64,000 nt of DNA from Mikania micrantha (taxonomy: Eukaryota > Streptophyta > Magnoliopsida > Asterales > Asteraceae): contig CM018682.1 of NCBI GenBank assembly GCA_009363875.1, forward strand, positions 62,890,031 to 62,954,030. Reading direction: 5' to 3'. The notes under the pieces were generated by a model. That model worked only from the letters and a program-made list of their open reading frames with translations, did no database searches and was not told where the DNA came from. Each line of letters opens with the position of its first letter. Within the stretch, counting starts at the first letter, position 1. This document shows positions 44,235-55,943 of the stretch, piece by piece. The translations under genes and the position numbers were made by a program.

Positions 44235-44239
44235 TTCTG

Positions 44240-45130
44240 GTCCAAATATATGTTGATGATATTATATTTTGATCAACCAATTCTTCCCTATGTGAACAAT
44301 TTTCAAATCTCATGTCTTCAAAATTTGAAATGAGTGCCTTAAGTGAATTAAAAACATTTTTAGGTCTTCAAATTAAACAAACACCAAATGGTATTTTCAT
44401 TCATCTGTCAAAACACATAAATGATCTTTTGAATAAAATTGCAATGACTGATTGCAAGGTAATCTCTACCCCTATGGCAACAGCCCCTAGTATAACACCA
44501 TATGAAAATGGTGAACATGTATATCAAACCCTCTACAGATGCATGATTGGATCACTGATGTATTTAACTGCATCAAGACCTAACGCCATGTATGAAACAT
44601 GTGTTTGTGCAAGATATCATTCCTCACCAAAACAATCACATTTATCTTTTGTGTAGAGGATATTCGAAAAATACCTAAAAGGTAATTTTATGCTTGGTAT
44701 CTGGCATCCTGCTAATCAACCTTATATGCTTGTAGCTTTTTTCAGATAATGATTATGCACAATGCTCTCTAACAAGAAAATCAACTTTAGGAGGATGCCA
44801 ATTCTTTACAAATAGTTTGGTGTCTTGGCAAAGAAAGAAATAAACTTCTGTCTCAAACTCAACTCCTGAAGTTGAGTATATTATTGAAGCTCATTGTACA
44901 GCACAAGTTCTATATCTTCAATATCAGTTATTGGACTTTGGAATAACTTAAATGAAAATTCCACTTTTGATTGACAGTGAAGCAGCCAAAAACATCATAA
45001 AAAATCATGTCTATCACTATAAAACCAAACACATAGAAATAAGACATTATTTCATACGAGACTGTTATGAAAAGTAACTAAATGTTCCAGAAGATGTCTC
45101 AATAAATGATCAAGTTGCAGATATTTTCTT
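44240..45130 (+). pseudogene. pol: Sirevirus pol, copy 1, part 2: RT end and RNase H (broken)
   Basis: It resumes the copia RT frame with 'VQIYVDDI' (catalytic YVDD, about 44243-44266), then 'MSALSELKTFLGLQIKQTP', 'SLMYLTASRPNAMYETCVCARY' and RNase H words ('GGCQFFTN', 'SEAAKNIIKNHVY', about 44790-45010) in a frame broken by stops near 44273, 44656, 44746 and 44842. The integrity loss is independent of the nested insertion. It ends around 45130 where copy 2 also ends pol ('IADIFTK'). Confidence 0.82.
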
Positions 45131-46038
45131 GAAAATTTTGTTTATTACGTTAAATCTTACTTTTTATATTAATAAATCAAAGGTCAATCCACTGATTGAC
45201 CTAACAACTGACCAAAAAGGAATAACCACTGAATGAACTACTATTTTTCATCGTTCCGTAGTTATACCTAACCACTGATAGACCACTGTGAATATAATAA
45301 CCAGTTTTTATATTTCACTACTTATATCTATCCATGGTTTCCATCTATCCATTGTTACATTTCTGTCTATGGATGTAATCATCCGTGATTATATTTACAT
45401 CAATGGGTATAATCATGAGCGTTTATACTCATCCATGCTTGTATTGATAACAATGGACATCAGTGGTTATAACTCTCCGTGGTTGTGATATTTTTACCAC
45501 TTTACCTTCTTTGACCTCAGTCTTTTTCCCTTATATATATCCGTCGTTCCCAATTACGTCATTCTCACCTTCCCCATTTACCCTAATCTCTCTGAAACTT
45601 CATTAACTCATCTTGATCATTATGTTTAACCAAATATTCGATCAAGAATTATGAGTTCAAGCTGGAGGGTAGCTGTTTGTGAGGAATGTCGTCAGACTCA
45701 GTGCATTTGCTCTAATCATGTCATCTGAACTTAAAGGTTAAGATGATTAAGAGCGTCGGCATCAGACCAGGCTTCATTCCACTCAAACCATTGTCCTTGA
45801 TTTTGTAAATTTTTTCTTGTTTATGTTGTTTTTCCATTTAGTTATCTCTCTCCTTCTTTGTTTTTACTGTTGTTACCTTTTCTATTTTTACCTAATCGGA
45901 CTATCCGTTGCTTGGTATAAATAATAGCCATTTCTCCCTGTAGATCCGCTCTTTATTTTGTAACGGCTAAATCATCCCAGATTTCTCTCTTCAAACCCTC
46001 TAATCACTCTGATTTCATCTTTGTTCTTAAAAGACTCC
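45131..46038 (+). other. Sirevirus copy 1 spacer between pol and the additional ORF
   Basis: Non-coding. Short words related to 'taaccactgat', 'tccatgg' and 'tccgtggttata' recur about every 25-40 bases from 45195 to 45490; the same word family recurs in copy 2 at 49690-49900 on the other strand. The last 300 bases are T-rich with a 'cccttatatatatcc' TATA-like stretch at 45528-45542, before the next ORF. Confidence 0.55.
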
Positions 46039-48060
46039 ATGGCTCTCGACTCTGTGAAGCTCAAACCCGTTCATAACCTAGTCGCTTACTCACCCGATCA
46101 TCTGAGTATCCTCAGTATGATGAGATCACCGATCTTTTGTCAACATCATTCGCTCACACTGCTTTGACCATCAACCCTACCATATCAGTCACTGCCCTGA
46201 ATCATATTTGGGCAAGCTCTGCTATATTGAACAACGATGATATTGTTGAACGCATCACATCTGTGGTTGCTGAGCAACAGGTCACCTTAACCCTTTACTG
46301 ATTTCATTTGCTTTAAATCTTCTTGATTCTAATTCTCCAACCACCTTCATTGTAGGTTTTCTTCACACTGAATTTATTGAGTGTGACTACCAAGGATATC
46401 TAAAGAATGGAACTTTGTACAAAGCCTTCTTTCAACCCAAGTAGAGGTTCCTATGCCACACAATCTTGCAGTGTTTGTCTCAGAAGACAACTAGTTAGTG
46501 AGAAATGCCATATGACATGCAATATTTCATGTATGCACTTCTCACCATCAAAAATGTAAAGATGTCTCATATCATCTTTTATCATTTGGTACATCACCAA
46601 AGAGCCCCCAAGTTTTAAATTTTTCCTAGGTGTGTGATGGCTTGTCTGTTCCATCAAAAAAAATGTATGTCATATTGCCTCTCTTTCACAAATTAAGGCA
46701 ATTGACAAACAAACCTTCGCTAGGCTAAATACGGATTCAAATACATTAGATGACACCAAGGACGCAGCCGTCCAAGTTGAGCGCACATCCACCTCCACTT
46801 CCACACCTGCAAAGGTACAGAACAAAAGAAAATAATCCTCCAAAGCCCTTTCCAAACCCTCTTCCAAAAACCCCAAAAAGACTGTTCATGAAGTTGAGAT
46901 CCCTAAACAAGTCATTGTCCCTACTGGACAATAGGATCCACCTAAAACATCCTCTCAGGTGAATCCAAAATCTAATCCCGAGCCAGCTCCTCATCAATCC
47001 ACTCAACAAGATGATGTTGTATTCAAAAGGGAAGCTACACCAATTGCTGAAGTATCACTTGATAATCAGACAGTAGTCCACTCTCCAACGGACACCTTTG
47101 CTTAAGGCATGAAACAATAACCCAAGTTCTCCATGAGATTGATACAACTTTAGGGCTTGGTGGTTCTCCTCTCACTCAAAACACTAAGGAGCAGCCCTTC
47201 AAACCACTGCCCAAAATGTGCAATCTCTAACATTTGGAGATGAGGATGATTGAGGTTAGGATGTTTAGTACGTCTAGACACTCAGACCATATAGTTGGAG
47301 CATCCATTATCTGTGATAGTCCAAGTGGCTATCACATAGATGGTTCAAGAAATAAGACTCCACCTATGGAAATGGCCAATGAGGTTCATAACACTGAGGC
47401 TAGAAATCCCAAAGAAAAACGAGTACATGGCACTGCTGAGATTGACTCAGATCATGTTGAAACAAACACTACTGTCAGGGATTTGGATGATATCCTTAAA
47501 AGGATTGACAAATCAAACCAAAGAATAGAGGAATAGATGGCTAATGTCCAGAGTCTTCACACCAATGTGGCTACACTCACTGAGTTGGTTACAAAGGTGT
47601 TGAATGACAAAGCCCTGCAAACCGAATCCAACCCAATGCATGCATCTTCATCTGAACACCCCCAAACACTTTAACCACCTCAAACATTCCCACCATTGAT
47701 CCTACTGTTCTTCAATCACTTTTAAACCTACTGCTTACCACCCACCTCCACACTCTCTTTCAAACCTTCAACCAAAACTTTCTTCACTCCTAAAAGGTAG
47801 AGATGGATCTCCTGAAAGTTCCAGTAGATTCCAAGATTAAGTCATTCAAACATGAGGTGGCTAATCACACTCTCTATCTAAATTCCCTAACATGAATAGC
47901 TCCTCCTCCCCATTGTTTCATAGAACAGGCTGATAAAACCAAAACAAAAGTAGAATGAGAAACTCCTGTCTACTGCTTAGAAAGCCAAAAAGGCTACCGA
48001 TGAAGCTGTGCGGCAAAAGATGAATCTTGTGAAGCTAAAGAACCAAGAGGCTATTCTCAA
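46039..48060 (+). pseudogene. Additional (env-position) ORF of Sirevirus copy 1, heavily broken
   Basis: ATG at 46039, beginning MALDSVKLKPVHNLVAYS, followed after a frame change by 'TINPTISVTALNHIWASSA' and 'VERITSVVAEQQVTLTL' to about 46300. Copy 2 carries the same N-terminus (MASENLKIKPIHNL). Further downstream, homologous patches ('RLFMKLRSLNKSLSLLDN' at about 46870-46930; a coiled-coil-like 'ILKRIDKSNQRIEE' at about 47495-47536) sit between many stops. In Sireviruses an extra ORF in this position is known and often called env-like, with unproven function. I see no clear signal peptide or membrane span. It stops abruptly at the junction with copy 2. Confidence 0.6.
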
Positions 48061-49031
48061 GGGGTAGAGATTGATGAGGATTGATGAGGAGCTGGATGGG
48101 GTAGAGATTCTTGATGCATCTGTGAGGATGGAACAGATGTATCCAATTGTCCAATGGGGACATAGACATGTTCAGGGATCTCATCTTCCTGAACAGTCTT
48201 TTTGAGGTTTTTTGGTTTAGAGGCTTTGTTAAAAGTTTTCTTTTGGCTGGTACCTTTACAGGTGTGGAAGAAGAGGTGGATGTGGGTTCACCAAGGATGG
48301 GTGTCTCCTCAGTGTCATCCATGTGTCTAGCCCAGTGTTCAACCTAGTGAACACTTGTTTGTCAATGCTCTTGATAGTAGAAAGAGGAGCGATATGACGA
48401 ACATTATTAAGATCAACAAAAAGACAAGCCATCACAAATCTAGGCTACAATAAAAATTTGGGGCTATTCTGGTGATGTACCAGATGATCAAAAATTATTT
48501 GTGACAAGTTGAATTTTTCATTGGACAGAACAACATACATGACATATTGCATGTCATACGACATTTCTCCCCAACTAGTCGTTTTTTGAGAAAGACATTG
48601 CAAAATGGTGTGATACAGAAACTTGTACTTAGGGTAGAAGAAAGCTTTGTATAATGTCCTGTTTTCAGGTCACCCTGATAATCACAATGAACAAAAACAT
48701 TATGAAGAAGTTTTAAAGAAATAGTGGTGGGTGCCTCAGTGTCGTGCAGATTTAGGGCAACACTTATTTTAGAGGGGGTGAGGGTGTCTTGTTGACCAGC
48801 GACCACAGAAGCGATGCTTTTAACAGAGTCATCCTTCGACACCAAGGTTGAGTTTGCCCAAAACTGGTTTAAAGCAACTTCTAAGATAGGAGGATTTAAT
48901 ATTAGAGTAGTATGAATGAAGGAGTTTACTAGAATGTCGATTACTTCGTTATAGTGAGGGTACTCAGAAGACTTAACAAGGAAGGCTCAGAGATTGTGAA
49001 TCGGCTTGATTTTCAAATTTTCAGACGCCAT
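48061..49031 (-). pseudogene. Additional (env-position) ORF of Sirevirus copy 2, 5' part, broken and truncated
   Basis: ATG at 49031 (MASENLKIKPIHNL), then 'NEVIDILVNSFIHTTLILNP' and 'VALNQFWANSTLVSKDDSV', open from 48845 to 48495 over 116 codons ('SVVAGQQDTLTPSKISVALN', 'HNVFVHCDYQGDLK'). There is an early stop directly after the N-terminal 14 residues and others near 48494 and 48322. The segment 48322-48035 reads 'VKVPAKRKLLTKPLNQKTSK' and 'RLFRKMRSLNMSMSPLDN', matching the copy 1 ORF. The N-terminal pattern (HNL...FL/..IIDFL..S...T.NP......L.QFW) also occurs in retrotransposon ORFs often mislabelled as cellular genes. Confidence 0.6.
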
Positions 49032-50027
49032 TGTTGCGACGATGAACAAAAAATAGCCAAGTGTGAATACAAGGAAGTGGAACCGTTTCAAACAAGTGCG
49101 GTTTCAAAAATAAAAACCTCCACTACTTATAACTTACCAAAAGTTTTACCTTATGGTTATTACCCGTTGAACAAACCTGAGAGCAAGAGAGAGAAAGACA
49201 AACGACAAATGAGTACGTTCATGCCCTCCCTGATGTACAAACAAAGCTTTGTAAGGAATGAAGCCTGGTCCGATGCCGTTACACCATCATCATGAGCATC
49301 AAGCTCAGACGAAATCAGTGTAAGTACGTCATGCCAGGCGACATGCCAGGCGACATGCCTGACAAGCAGTTGTCCTTCGCCATAAGCAGCTTTCAGAAAG
49401 TTTGAATTTGAAGGAAAGGTTTTCTTGATCAAATGAAGATCAAGAGACTTCTTCAAGTGATCATGAAAGAACTGAAGAAGATAACAACAGATATAAATAA
49501 GATCAGTGGTCATTAGAGAAGAGACGGGTAGAAAGGTAGAATGAGAAGATATTATCGAGCCGTGAGAACAATTAATGAGGGTCAATTCAATTAATTGTAG
49601 GAAGTCTAATCTTGCAGAGTGATTAGTGACGGTCAAATCAGGTGTAAGTATCAAGAATTTGATACCTACAGAGAGAAGATTTTAACCACGGAAGAGATTT
49701 TTAACTTCGGAAGAGCCTTATCCTCAGAAGAAATGTAACCATGGATAAGTGACAAGGTTAAAAAGTCTCGGAAGGAACGGAGATCTCGGAGGGGGTAGAA
49801 ACCATGAAGATTTAGAGTGTAACAAAGGATGGTTATAACCGCGGATAGATATGAAGTAGTGGCCAGCATAACCACTGATCCTATCCGTGTTTTGGGATAA
49901 TCGCTGAGAGAGACCAATGTCGCTTTATCAATGGTTTATCAAATATCCGTTGTTAGGATAATTCTTGTGAATTATCCTTTTATATATTTATTGTAAGGTT
50001 TAAGAAACATATTCTTAACCGTGTTTA
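49032..50027 (-). other. Sirevirus copy 2 spacer between pol and the additional ORF
   Basis: Mostly non-coding. 49690-49910 carries words such as 'accacggaaga', 'cttcggaaga', 'taaccgcggat' and 'taaccactgatcc' that mirror those of copy 1 and of the copy 2 LTR. A 12-base tandem 'catgccaggcga' (about three units) lies at 49330-49362. The 164-codon minus ORF at 49160-49654 shows no known domain and I treat it as chance. Confidence 0.5.
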
Positions 50028-51480
50028 TTAGCTCATATTTATCATTCCCAATTTGGCAACAAACTTAGAAAAAGTTGAAGAGTCCAAAGGTTTGGTAAAT
50101 ATGTCCGCTATTTGGTCACTAGTAGAAACATGTTCTGGGACAATTAGCCCATTTTCAAAACAGTCCATAACGAAGTGATGCCTTATTTCTATGTGTTTGG
50201 TTTTAGAATGATAGACATGATTCTTTATTATGTTTTTGGCAGCTTCGCTGTCTATTAAGAGAGGTGTTTTTAGTTCAGTTTTCTGAAATCCAACAGTTGG
50301 TATTGTAACTAAAGGATTTGGGCAGTGCAATGAGCTGCTGCAATGTACTCGGCTTTAGCAATTGAATTTGACACCGAAGTTTTATTTTTTCTTAGCCATG
50401 ACACTAAGAAATTTGTAAAGAACTGACATCCTCCCGAAGTAGACTTTCTGGTGAGCGAGCATCCAGCATAATTAGTGTCTGAAAAACCAACAAGCTTACA
50501 AGTTTGATTAGCAGGATACCAAATACCTAGCACATGAGTGCCTTTAAGATATCTAAGTATCCTCTTCACAAATGATAAATGGGATTGTTTGGGGGCAGAC
50601 TGGTATCTTGCACAAACACATGTTGCATACATGATTTCTAGCCTTGTTGCAGTAAGATACATCAAAGATTCAATCATGCGCCTGTAGAGGGTTTGATCTA
50701 CAGGTTCACAATTTTCATCTGGATTTATTCCTGGACTTGTTGCCATGGGGGTAGAAATTATTTTGTAATCATTCATATCAAATTTATTTAGAAGATCCTT
50801 TACATATTTAGATTGATGAATGAAAGTCCCATTGGGGTTTGTTTGACTTGAAGTCCTAAAAATATTTTTAGTTCACTTAAAGCACTCATTTTAAACTTGG
50901 AAGACATTAATTTAGAAAATTGTTCACACAAGGATGGTTTTGTTGATCCAAAAATGATATCATCGACATAAATTTGGACCAGCAAAAGTTCCTTGTCTAC
51001 CCTCTTGATGAACAAGGTCTTATCAATGGTTCCCCGAGAAAATTTATTAGAAAGAAGAAATTGTGAAAGAGTGTCATACCATGCTCTAGGTGTCTGTTTC
51101 ATACCATAAAGTGCTTTGTCTAGTCTGTACACCCAATCAGGATGATGAACATCATCAAACCCTCGAGGTTGACAGACATAGACTTTCTCCTTTATAGTTC
51201 CATACAAGAATGCACTTTTTATATCCATTTGAAATACCTTTATGTTATGGGATATAGCAAATGCTAGGAAGAGTCTGATGGCTTCTAGTCTGGCCACGTG
51301 GGCAAAGGTTTCATCATAATTGATGCCTTCCTCTTGGTAGTATCCTTCAACTACCAATCTGGCCTTATTCTTGATTACAATACCTCTGTCATCTATTTTA
51401 TTTCTAAATACCCATCTAGTTCCGATAGGGTATTTTCCTGCTGGTAAGGGACAGGGAGTCCAAACATTTTGCCTTTTGAA
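50028..51480 (-). pseudogene. pol: Sirevirus copy 2 reverse transcriptase and RNase H (broken)
   Basis: 50800-51357: RT with 'YDETFAHVARLEAIRL', 'FQMDIKSAFLYG', 'VYRLDKALYGMKQTPRAWYD' and the catalytic 'IYVDDIIFGS' (about 50960). A frame change near 50800 leads to 50309-50776 ('IISTPMATSPGINPDE', 'SLMYLTAT', RNase H 'GFSDTNYAGCSLTRKSTSGG' and 'KAEYIAAAHC'), and another near 50310-50330 to 50028-50330 ('IDSEAAKNIIKNHVYHSKTK', 'IADIFTKPLD'). It would copy the element RNA into cDNA in a cytoplasmic particle. Two frameshifts and a stop near 51480 prevent a single product. Confidence 0.88.
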
Positions 51481-52958
51481 CTATAATAGTTCATCTTGCA
51501 TAGCCTCCACGCAATTATTATCTTTAAGAGCTTCCTGATATTTGGAGGGCTCAATTTGGGACAAAAAGGCTGCATGAAGGCAGAATTTTGAAATCTGGCT
51601 CCTAGTTTGAACATCTTTATTTAAATCACCTAAGATCTGCTCTAAAGTATGATTCTTGTTGATGGGAATGATGTCCAAACAGTTATTTGTAGAGCCAGCA
51701 TCAGAAGAGGATGAATTTTTCAGTGGGGCCAGGAGAGTTTTCTGGTGGGGAAGCATGAACATGTTCAGGAATATCTACAGATACATTATCCAAGTCTGGG
51801 GATAAGGGAGTAGATATTTGTTCATCTGGGTCTTGAGGATTTATTTGATAAGAAGGGATAGAGGTAAAGAATTGAGATACTGAACATTCCTCAAGAGAGG
51901 ATAGATCTTCAGAGGTCTGACATGATTCTAAAGAAGGAGCAGAAGAGGGGGGTTGGAGAAGTGTAGATGAAGCTTTCAAGATCAAAAAGGTCATCAGGAG
52001 CAGATGGGAAAGAGGATGCTGATGCAGATTCATTGAATTTAACATCAATAGTTTCCTCAACAATTTTGGTCCTGAGATTGAAAGCTCGGTAAGCTTTTGA
52101 TGTTTGAGAGTATCCAACAAAATATACAGAGTCAACTTTAGTAGCAAACTTGGACAAAGAGTCTTTTGTATTCAAAATGAAATAAGGACACCCAAAAACT
52201 TTGAAGAAAGAAATGAGAGGCTTTATGTTATGAAGGACTTCATAGGCAATCTTGTTATGTCTCTTCACAATGTGAACTCTGTTTAAGACATTGCAACCAG
52301 TGTTTACTGCCTTAGCCCAGAAAGATAAAGGTAATCCTGAGTCTGCAAGCATAGTTCTTGCAGCTTCAATAAGTGTCCTATTCTTTCTTTCCGCAACTTC
52401 ATTTTGAGCAGGAGTTCTAGGAACACTATATTGTCTAAGGATTCCTTTAGAGATGCAGAACTTATCAAGAACCTGATTCTTGAATTCTGTGCCATTATCA
52501 CTCCTAATTGTCTTGACAGGAAGGCCAAATTGTCTTTCAAGTTGAGTTATAAGGGCAATTATTTTATCAGAAGTCTCGTCTTTGCTGATGAGGTAGAAGG
52601 TCCAACAAAATCTTGAGTAATCATCCCCAACAACTAAACAATATCTCTTTCTTGCCAAGCTGGCTACCTTCACTAGACCAAGCAGATCCATATGAAGCAG
52701 ATTGAGACAGTTAGTTGATTTGGATTCCTCAATAGGCTTATGTGATGTTTTATGTTGCTTTCCTTTTAAGCAAGATTCAAACTGACCTTTAAAGTGAAAT
52801 TCTTTGGAAGGCAATCCTCTTACTAAAGAAAGGGTAGAAAACTTATGAAGAGTTTGGTGGTTAAGGTGACTGAATCTTCTGTGCCAAAGAGCAGTTTCAG
52901 AAGATGATGCTTTGGCTATCAAACATGTAGGAGAAGATGTTTGAGAATCAGTAGTCAT
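51481..52958 (-). pseudogene. pol: Sirevirus copy 2 integrase and linker (long open segment, frame change at end)
   Basis: 51909-52958 is open for 349 codons. Domains: GAG-pre-integrase 'ALWHRRFSHLNHQTLHKFS' (zinc-finger His pair), then 'ESCLKGKQHK'; core with first D in 'LLHMDLLG', 'CLVVGDDYSRFCWTFYLI', second D in 'IRSDNGTEFKNQ' and E in 'VAERKNRTLIEAARTML'; and 'KVFGCPYFILNTKD' after it. The second zinc-finger cysteine seems to be replaced. 51481-51762 carries the linker ending 'DNNCVEAMQDELL' in another frame. The catalytic DDE residues are all present. Confidence 0.88.
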
Positions 52959-53040
52959 GTCTACAACATAGACATTTCCACTTCTTTTAGCCGTTATCAG
53001 AGTATGTTGATCAATTAAGATCTTTATTTTTTAATTTATT

Positions 53041-53448
53041 TCAGGAGAGAATTTTACAACTGTCCTTCGTGAAAAATGAACTAAAGTTCTTGTCCGCTAA
53101 TTGAGAAACACGCAAGAGATTGAACTCGAGGTTTTCAACTAAGCTTACATCTTTGAAGTGCAGTTTTCCACTTAGGACAGAACCAGACCCTACTATCCAA
53201 CCCTTTTCATTATTTCCAAAGGAAACAGATCCTCTATTCTTTGGAATGAAGTTATGCTGAGTGTTATTCATCAACTTCTGCATCATTTGTATCAGCTGTT
53301 GCTGATTTTGATGCAAGATGTTGATTTGTGAATCCACGGAAGAAGGGTTCACAGCAGCAGGAGAATAGGAAGCAGGAGTCACCAAGGGATAAGAAGGTGG
53401 TGTACCAAGAATGGATGGTCCGGAGGAAGCAGGTATAGGAGAAGACAA
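53041..53448 (-). pseudogene. Sirevirus copy 2 protease-adjacent region; protease active site not seen
   Basis: 135 codons open. The N-terminal part is Pro/Ser-rich with 'QNQQQLIQMMQKLMNNTQ'; the C-terminal part holds 'VSFGNNEKGWIVGSGSV' and 'LLRVSQLADKNFSSFF', the sequence normally found just after the copia protease motif. The usual D-S-G-C active-site segment between these blocks is absent, as if deleted in frame. It links gag to integrase. Confidence 0.65.
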
Positions 53449-53490
53449 GCGAAGAGATGAATGGGTGTTAGCTCTTATTGCACTGTTAGC

Positions 53491-55943
53491 TTATGGTCTA
53501 TTGGCTTTCTTGGACTTTTTCATCTTATTGGGGAGATTCCCTTTAGATGAAGAAGCATGTTCTGCTTTCAATTTTTCAGCATTCAGTCTATCTCTAGCTT
53601 TCTCCAAAGGAGTATTTGTCCAGCAGTTTTCAGTGGTGTGATTGTACTCGAAACACTTCAGAAAATCCAGAGATAGTGAAAAATAGTTAGGAGTGAATGG
53701 CTTATTTGCCTTCATTATTGGATAAGGTGGGTGTGGATGAGAAGTAGGGAATCTGATGTCAACCATGGGCCTCTTTCATGGTTGGAGCAATCTTAGTTTG
53801 TTCAGAAGAATTATTATTATGATCACTTTCCAGGTGTGTCTTTTCCAGATTTTCAGCGTTAGTATCTGTGGGATATACAAACGTTGGAAACTGTCTGGGT
53901 TGATACACTCTTAGAGGTGTAATCTTTATGGCTGGAATTTCATCAGGGAGAAAGGTAGGGGAGATAGGTTCATAATCCGTTTCATTTATTTTATTGTCAA
54001 TCGGAGCATAGTCCTCTGGAGGTCTAGTGTGGTTGTACCCGATTCCAAACTTAGCCTCGCTGTGAACTTGCTTACCCAGAAGCATTTTGAATCCTTTGCA
54101 GGATTCTACCCACTTTTCATAGCTGACTTTGGTTTGAGACAGTTCATCTCTACAAGCTGCATATTTTTCATTTTGCAAATCAAATAGAGCTTGTAGGTTA
54201 GATTTTTTAGTTTTTAAGATAGAAATTTGGCTATCTTTATTTTTTATCAACTTTTCTACTTCAGAATTCTTATTAGCTAGCAGTTGCTCCAACTCCTGAT
54301 TTTGTTGTTGAAGCAACATGTTGGCTTTCTTTATTTTTGCAAAAGCATCTATGCATGCATCGGTGCACAGTTTTTTGAGAGTAGAAGAGGATACATGCGC
54401 ATCAGAAGTGTCTGTTTCAGGTTGATCAGAAGGAGTAGGATCTTCACCAACAGCCATGAGAGCAAATTCTGTTGTTTCAGAAGTGATGAGGGCATAACCT
54501 ACATCGTCAGGCAAGTTGCTCCAGTCTACGTACTCTTGGGAGTAAAGAGCCAATTGACTGGAAGAAGAAGACTGGACAGCAGGGCCTGGTGCATTTATTA
54601 GCGAAGGAGATGGTGCAACAATCTGAAGAGGGTCAGGAGTGAGCTGGTACACACTACCATTTGGAGCTTGCACAAATTGTACGTTGGTAGAAGGAGAGTT
54701 TTGTACAATGTGAGCTGTCTCCTGAGTTGTGCCTTTTAAAATGTGATGAAGAAGAAGAAAAAGGTGATGTAGAAGTATGTGAGTGTGTGTTTGGGAAAGT
54801 GACATACGGTGATGAGTTAGAGTTAGGAGCATTTTGCATTCCCTGGCAAAGCGTCCAGTGCCATGACACCTATAGCATTGGACCTTAGCCTTATTTAGGT
54901 CAATCCTGGTTTTCCCATGAATACCAGGAAATTTTCTTCCTATACTCTTGTAGAACTTGTTAGTTATTATGCTCAAGAGGGCAAGTTGATGAAGAATGTC
55001 CATCTCTTCCAAGTCATTACTTGGAACCTGATAGAGATCATCCATGATAAAGCACAGAGGATCAGAAATAGGAAAATGGTCATCACAAGAAGAAGAAGAG
55101 GTGATGCCAGTAGTTATGTCAATGTACTCATCATAACCCTGATCATTTGTCTCAGAGTTGTGACTAAGAAGAGTTGTGTTCCCTTGAACGTACTCTTCAG
55201 TTGATTTACTAGACTTTATTAGTTTTTGTTTCTGGTCAATCTCCCGCTCAAAAGTGAGCAACTTACCATGGAGTTGGGTAAGTGAGAGTTTGCCGAAGTT
55301 TGGCGAAGATCTCATGACTATGGAATAAGTTTCCCATTTATCAGGAAGAGATCTCAAGAAACGATTAAGAACAGAGATAGGGGGTACATTTGACCAGCTA
55401 ATTTTAGTTCACTTAAGAGAGAAGTGAACCTTTCAAACTGTTGAGTCAGTGACTCATTATTTAGTTGGCAGAATGTCTCATACTGTTGAGCCAATATCTC
55501 CCTTGTATTGGCCACAACATCGTCGGTACCACCGAATTGCTCTTTTAGAGCATCCCACAAGTCTTTAGCAGAATATATTTCATTCGGGAGGGCCATAGCC
55601 AGTTGAGTATGTGCCTTGGCATCAAGCTCTAACTTCTGGAAGTCTTCTTCGGTGTAGTTCCGAGGATCCTTAGGGACATGGTCTCCAGTCTTTGTGTCCA
55701 AGACCATTGGTTTATGAGGTCCGAATACTTCCAACATCCGGTATGATTGTTGGGCAAGAAATGTAATATCCTTCTCTTCCATATGTTATATTGATGCTTT
55801 ACCAAGATTGGTGGCTTCGTGGCAGAGCCGGTGTTATGAGGGTCTAAGGTGAATTTTTCTGCAATAGGTTTACAAACGGTTATGAGTAAATCAAAGGGTG
55901 ATGAATTCTCAAAGTAATTTGATATAATGGTTTTTGAACACAA
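53491..55943 (-). pseudogene. gag: Sirevirus copy 2 gag with two zinc-knuckle-like motifs and coiled coil (frameshifted)
   Basis: The N-terminus 'EKFTLDPHNTGSATKPP' (about 55850) is equivalent to the start of copy 1 but has no Met at that point; the frame opens at 55943. After a frame change near 55780 the capsid-like part follows (55354-55782: 'GPHKPMVLDTKTGDHVPKDP', 'LWDALKEQFGG', 'LNNESLTQQFERFTSLL'). After another near 55357 a 532-codon frame follows (53759-55357) with the CCHC knuckle CYRCHGTGRFAREC near 54850 and a long coiled coil at about residues 330-430 ('LLQQQNQELEQLLANKNSEV'). 53491-53766 holds the second knuckle-like CFEYNHTTENCW. An extended coiled-coil gag is known for Sireviruses, where it has been linked to binding dynein light chain 8-like proteins. 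Confidence 0.85.

Larger units (their letters stand above)
34306..48060 (+). mobile_element. Ty1/copia Sirevirus-type element, copy 1 (broken, carries nested gypsy)
   Basis: Plus-strand order: probable LTR remnant (34306-34560), gag (34710-37140), integrase (37440-38610), RT up to 39720, nested gypsy insertion 39726-44234, RT/RNase H continuation 44240-45130, spacer with short palindromic words, and an additional ORF (46039 to about 48060). INT before RT defines Ty1/copia. A long gag with two zinc-knuckle-like motifs plus an extra ORF after pol is the Sirevirus plan. There are many stops throughout. The 3' end is missing where it meets copy 2 in inverse orientation. Confidence 0.78.

Noticed and set aside
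46039..49031. Labelling the Sirevirus additional ORFs as a cellular synaptobrevin/longin-type gene
   Set aside because: They sit between retrotransposon pol regions in two copies and share no visible SNARE motif; such labels in databases are likely TE mis-annotation.
49160..49654. 164-codon minus-strand ORF in the copy 2 spacer
   Set aside because: No domain, includes a 12-base tandem repeat, and the equivalent region of copy 1 is not open.
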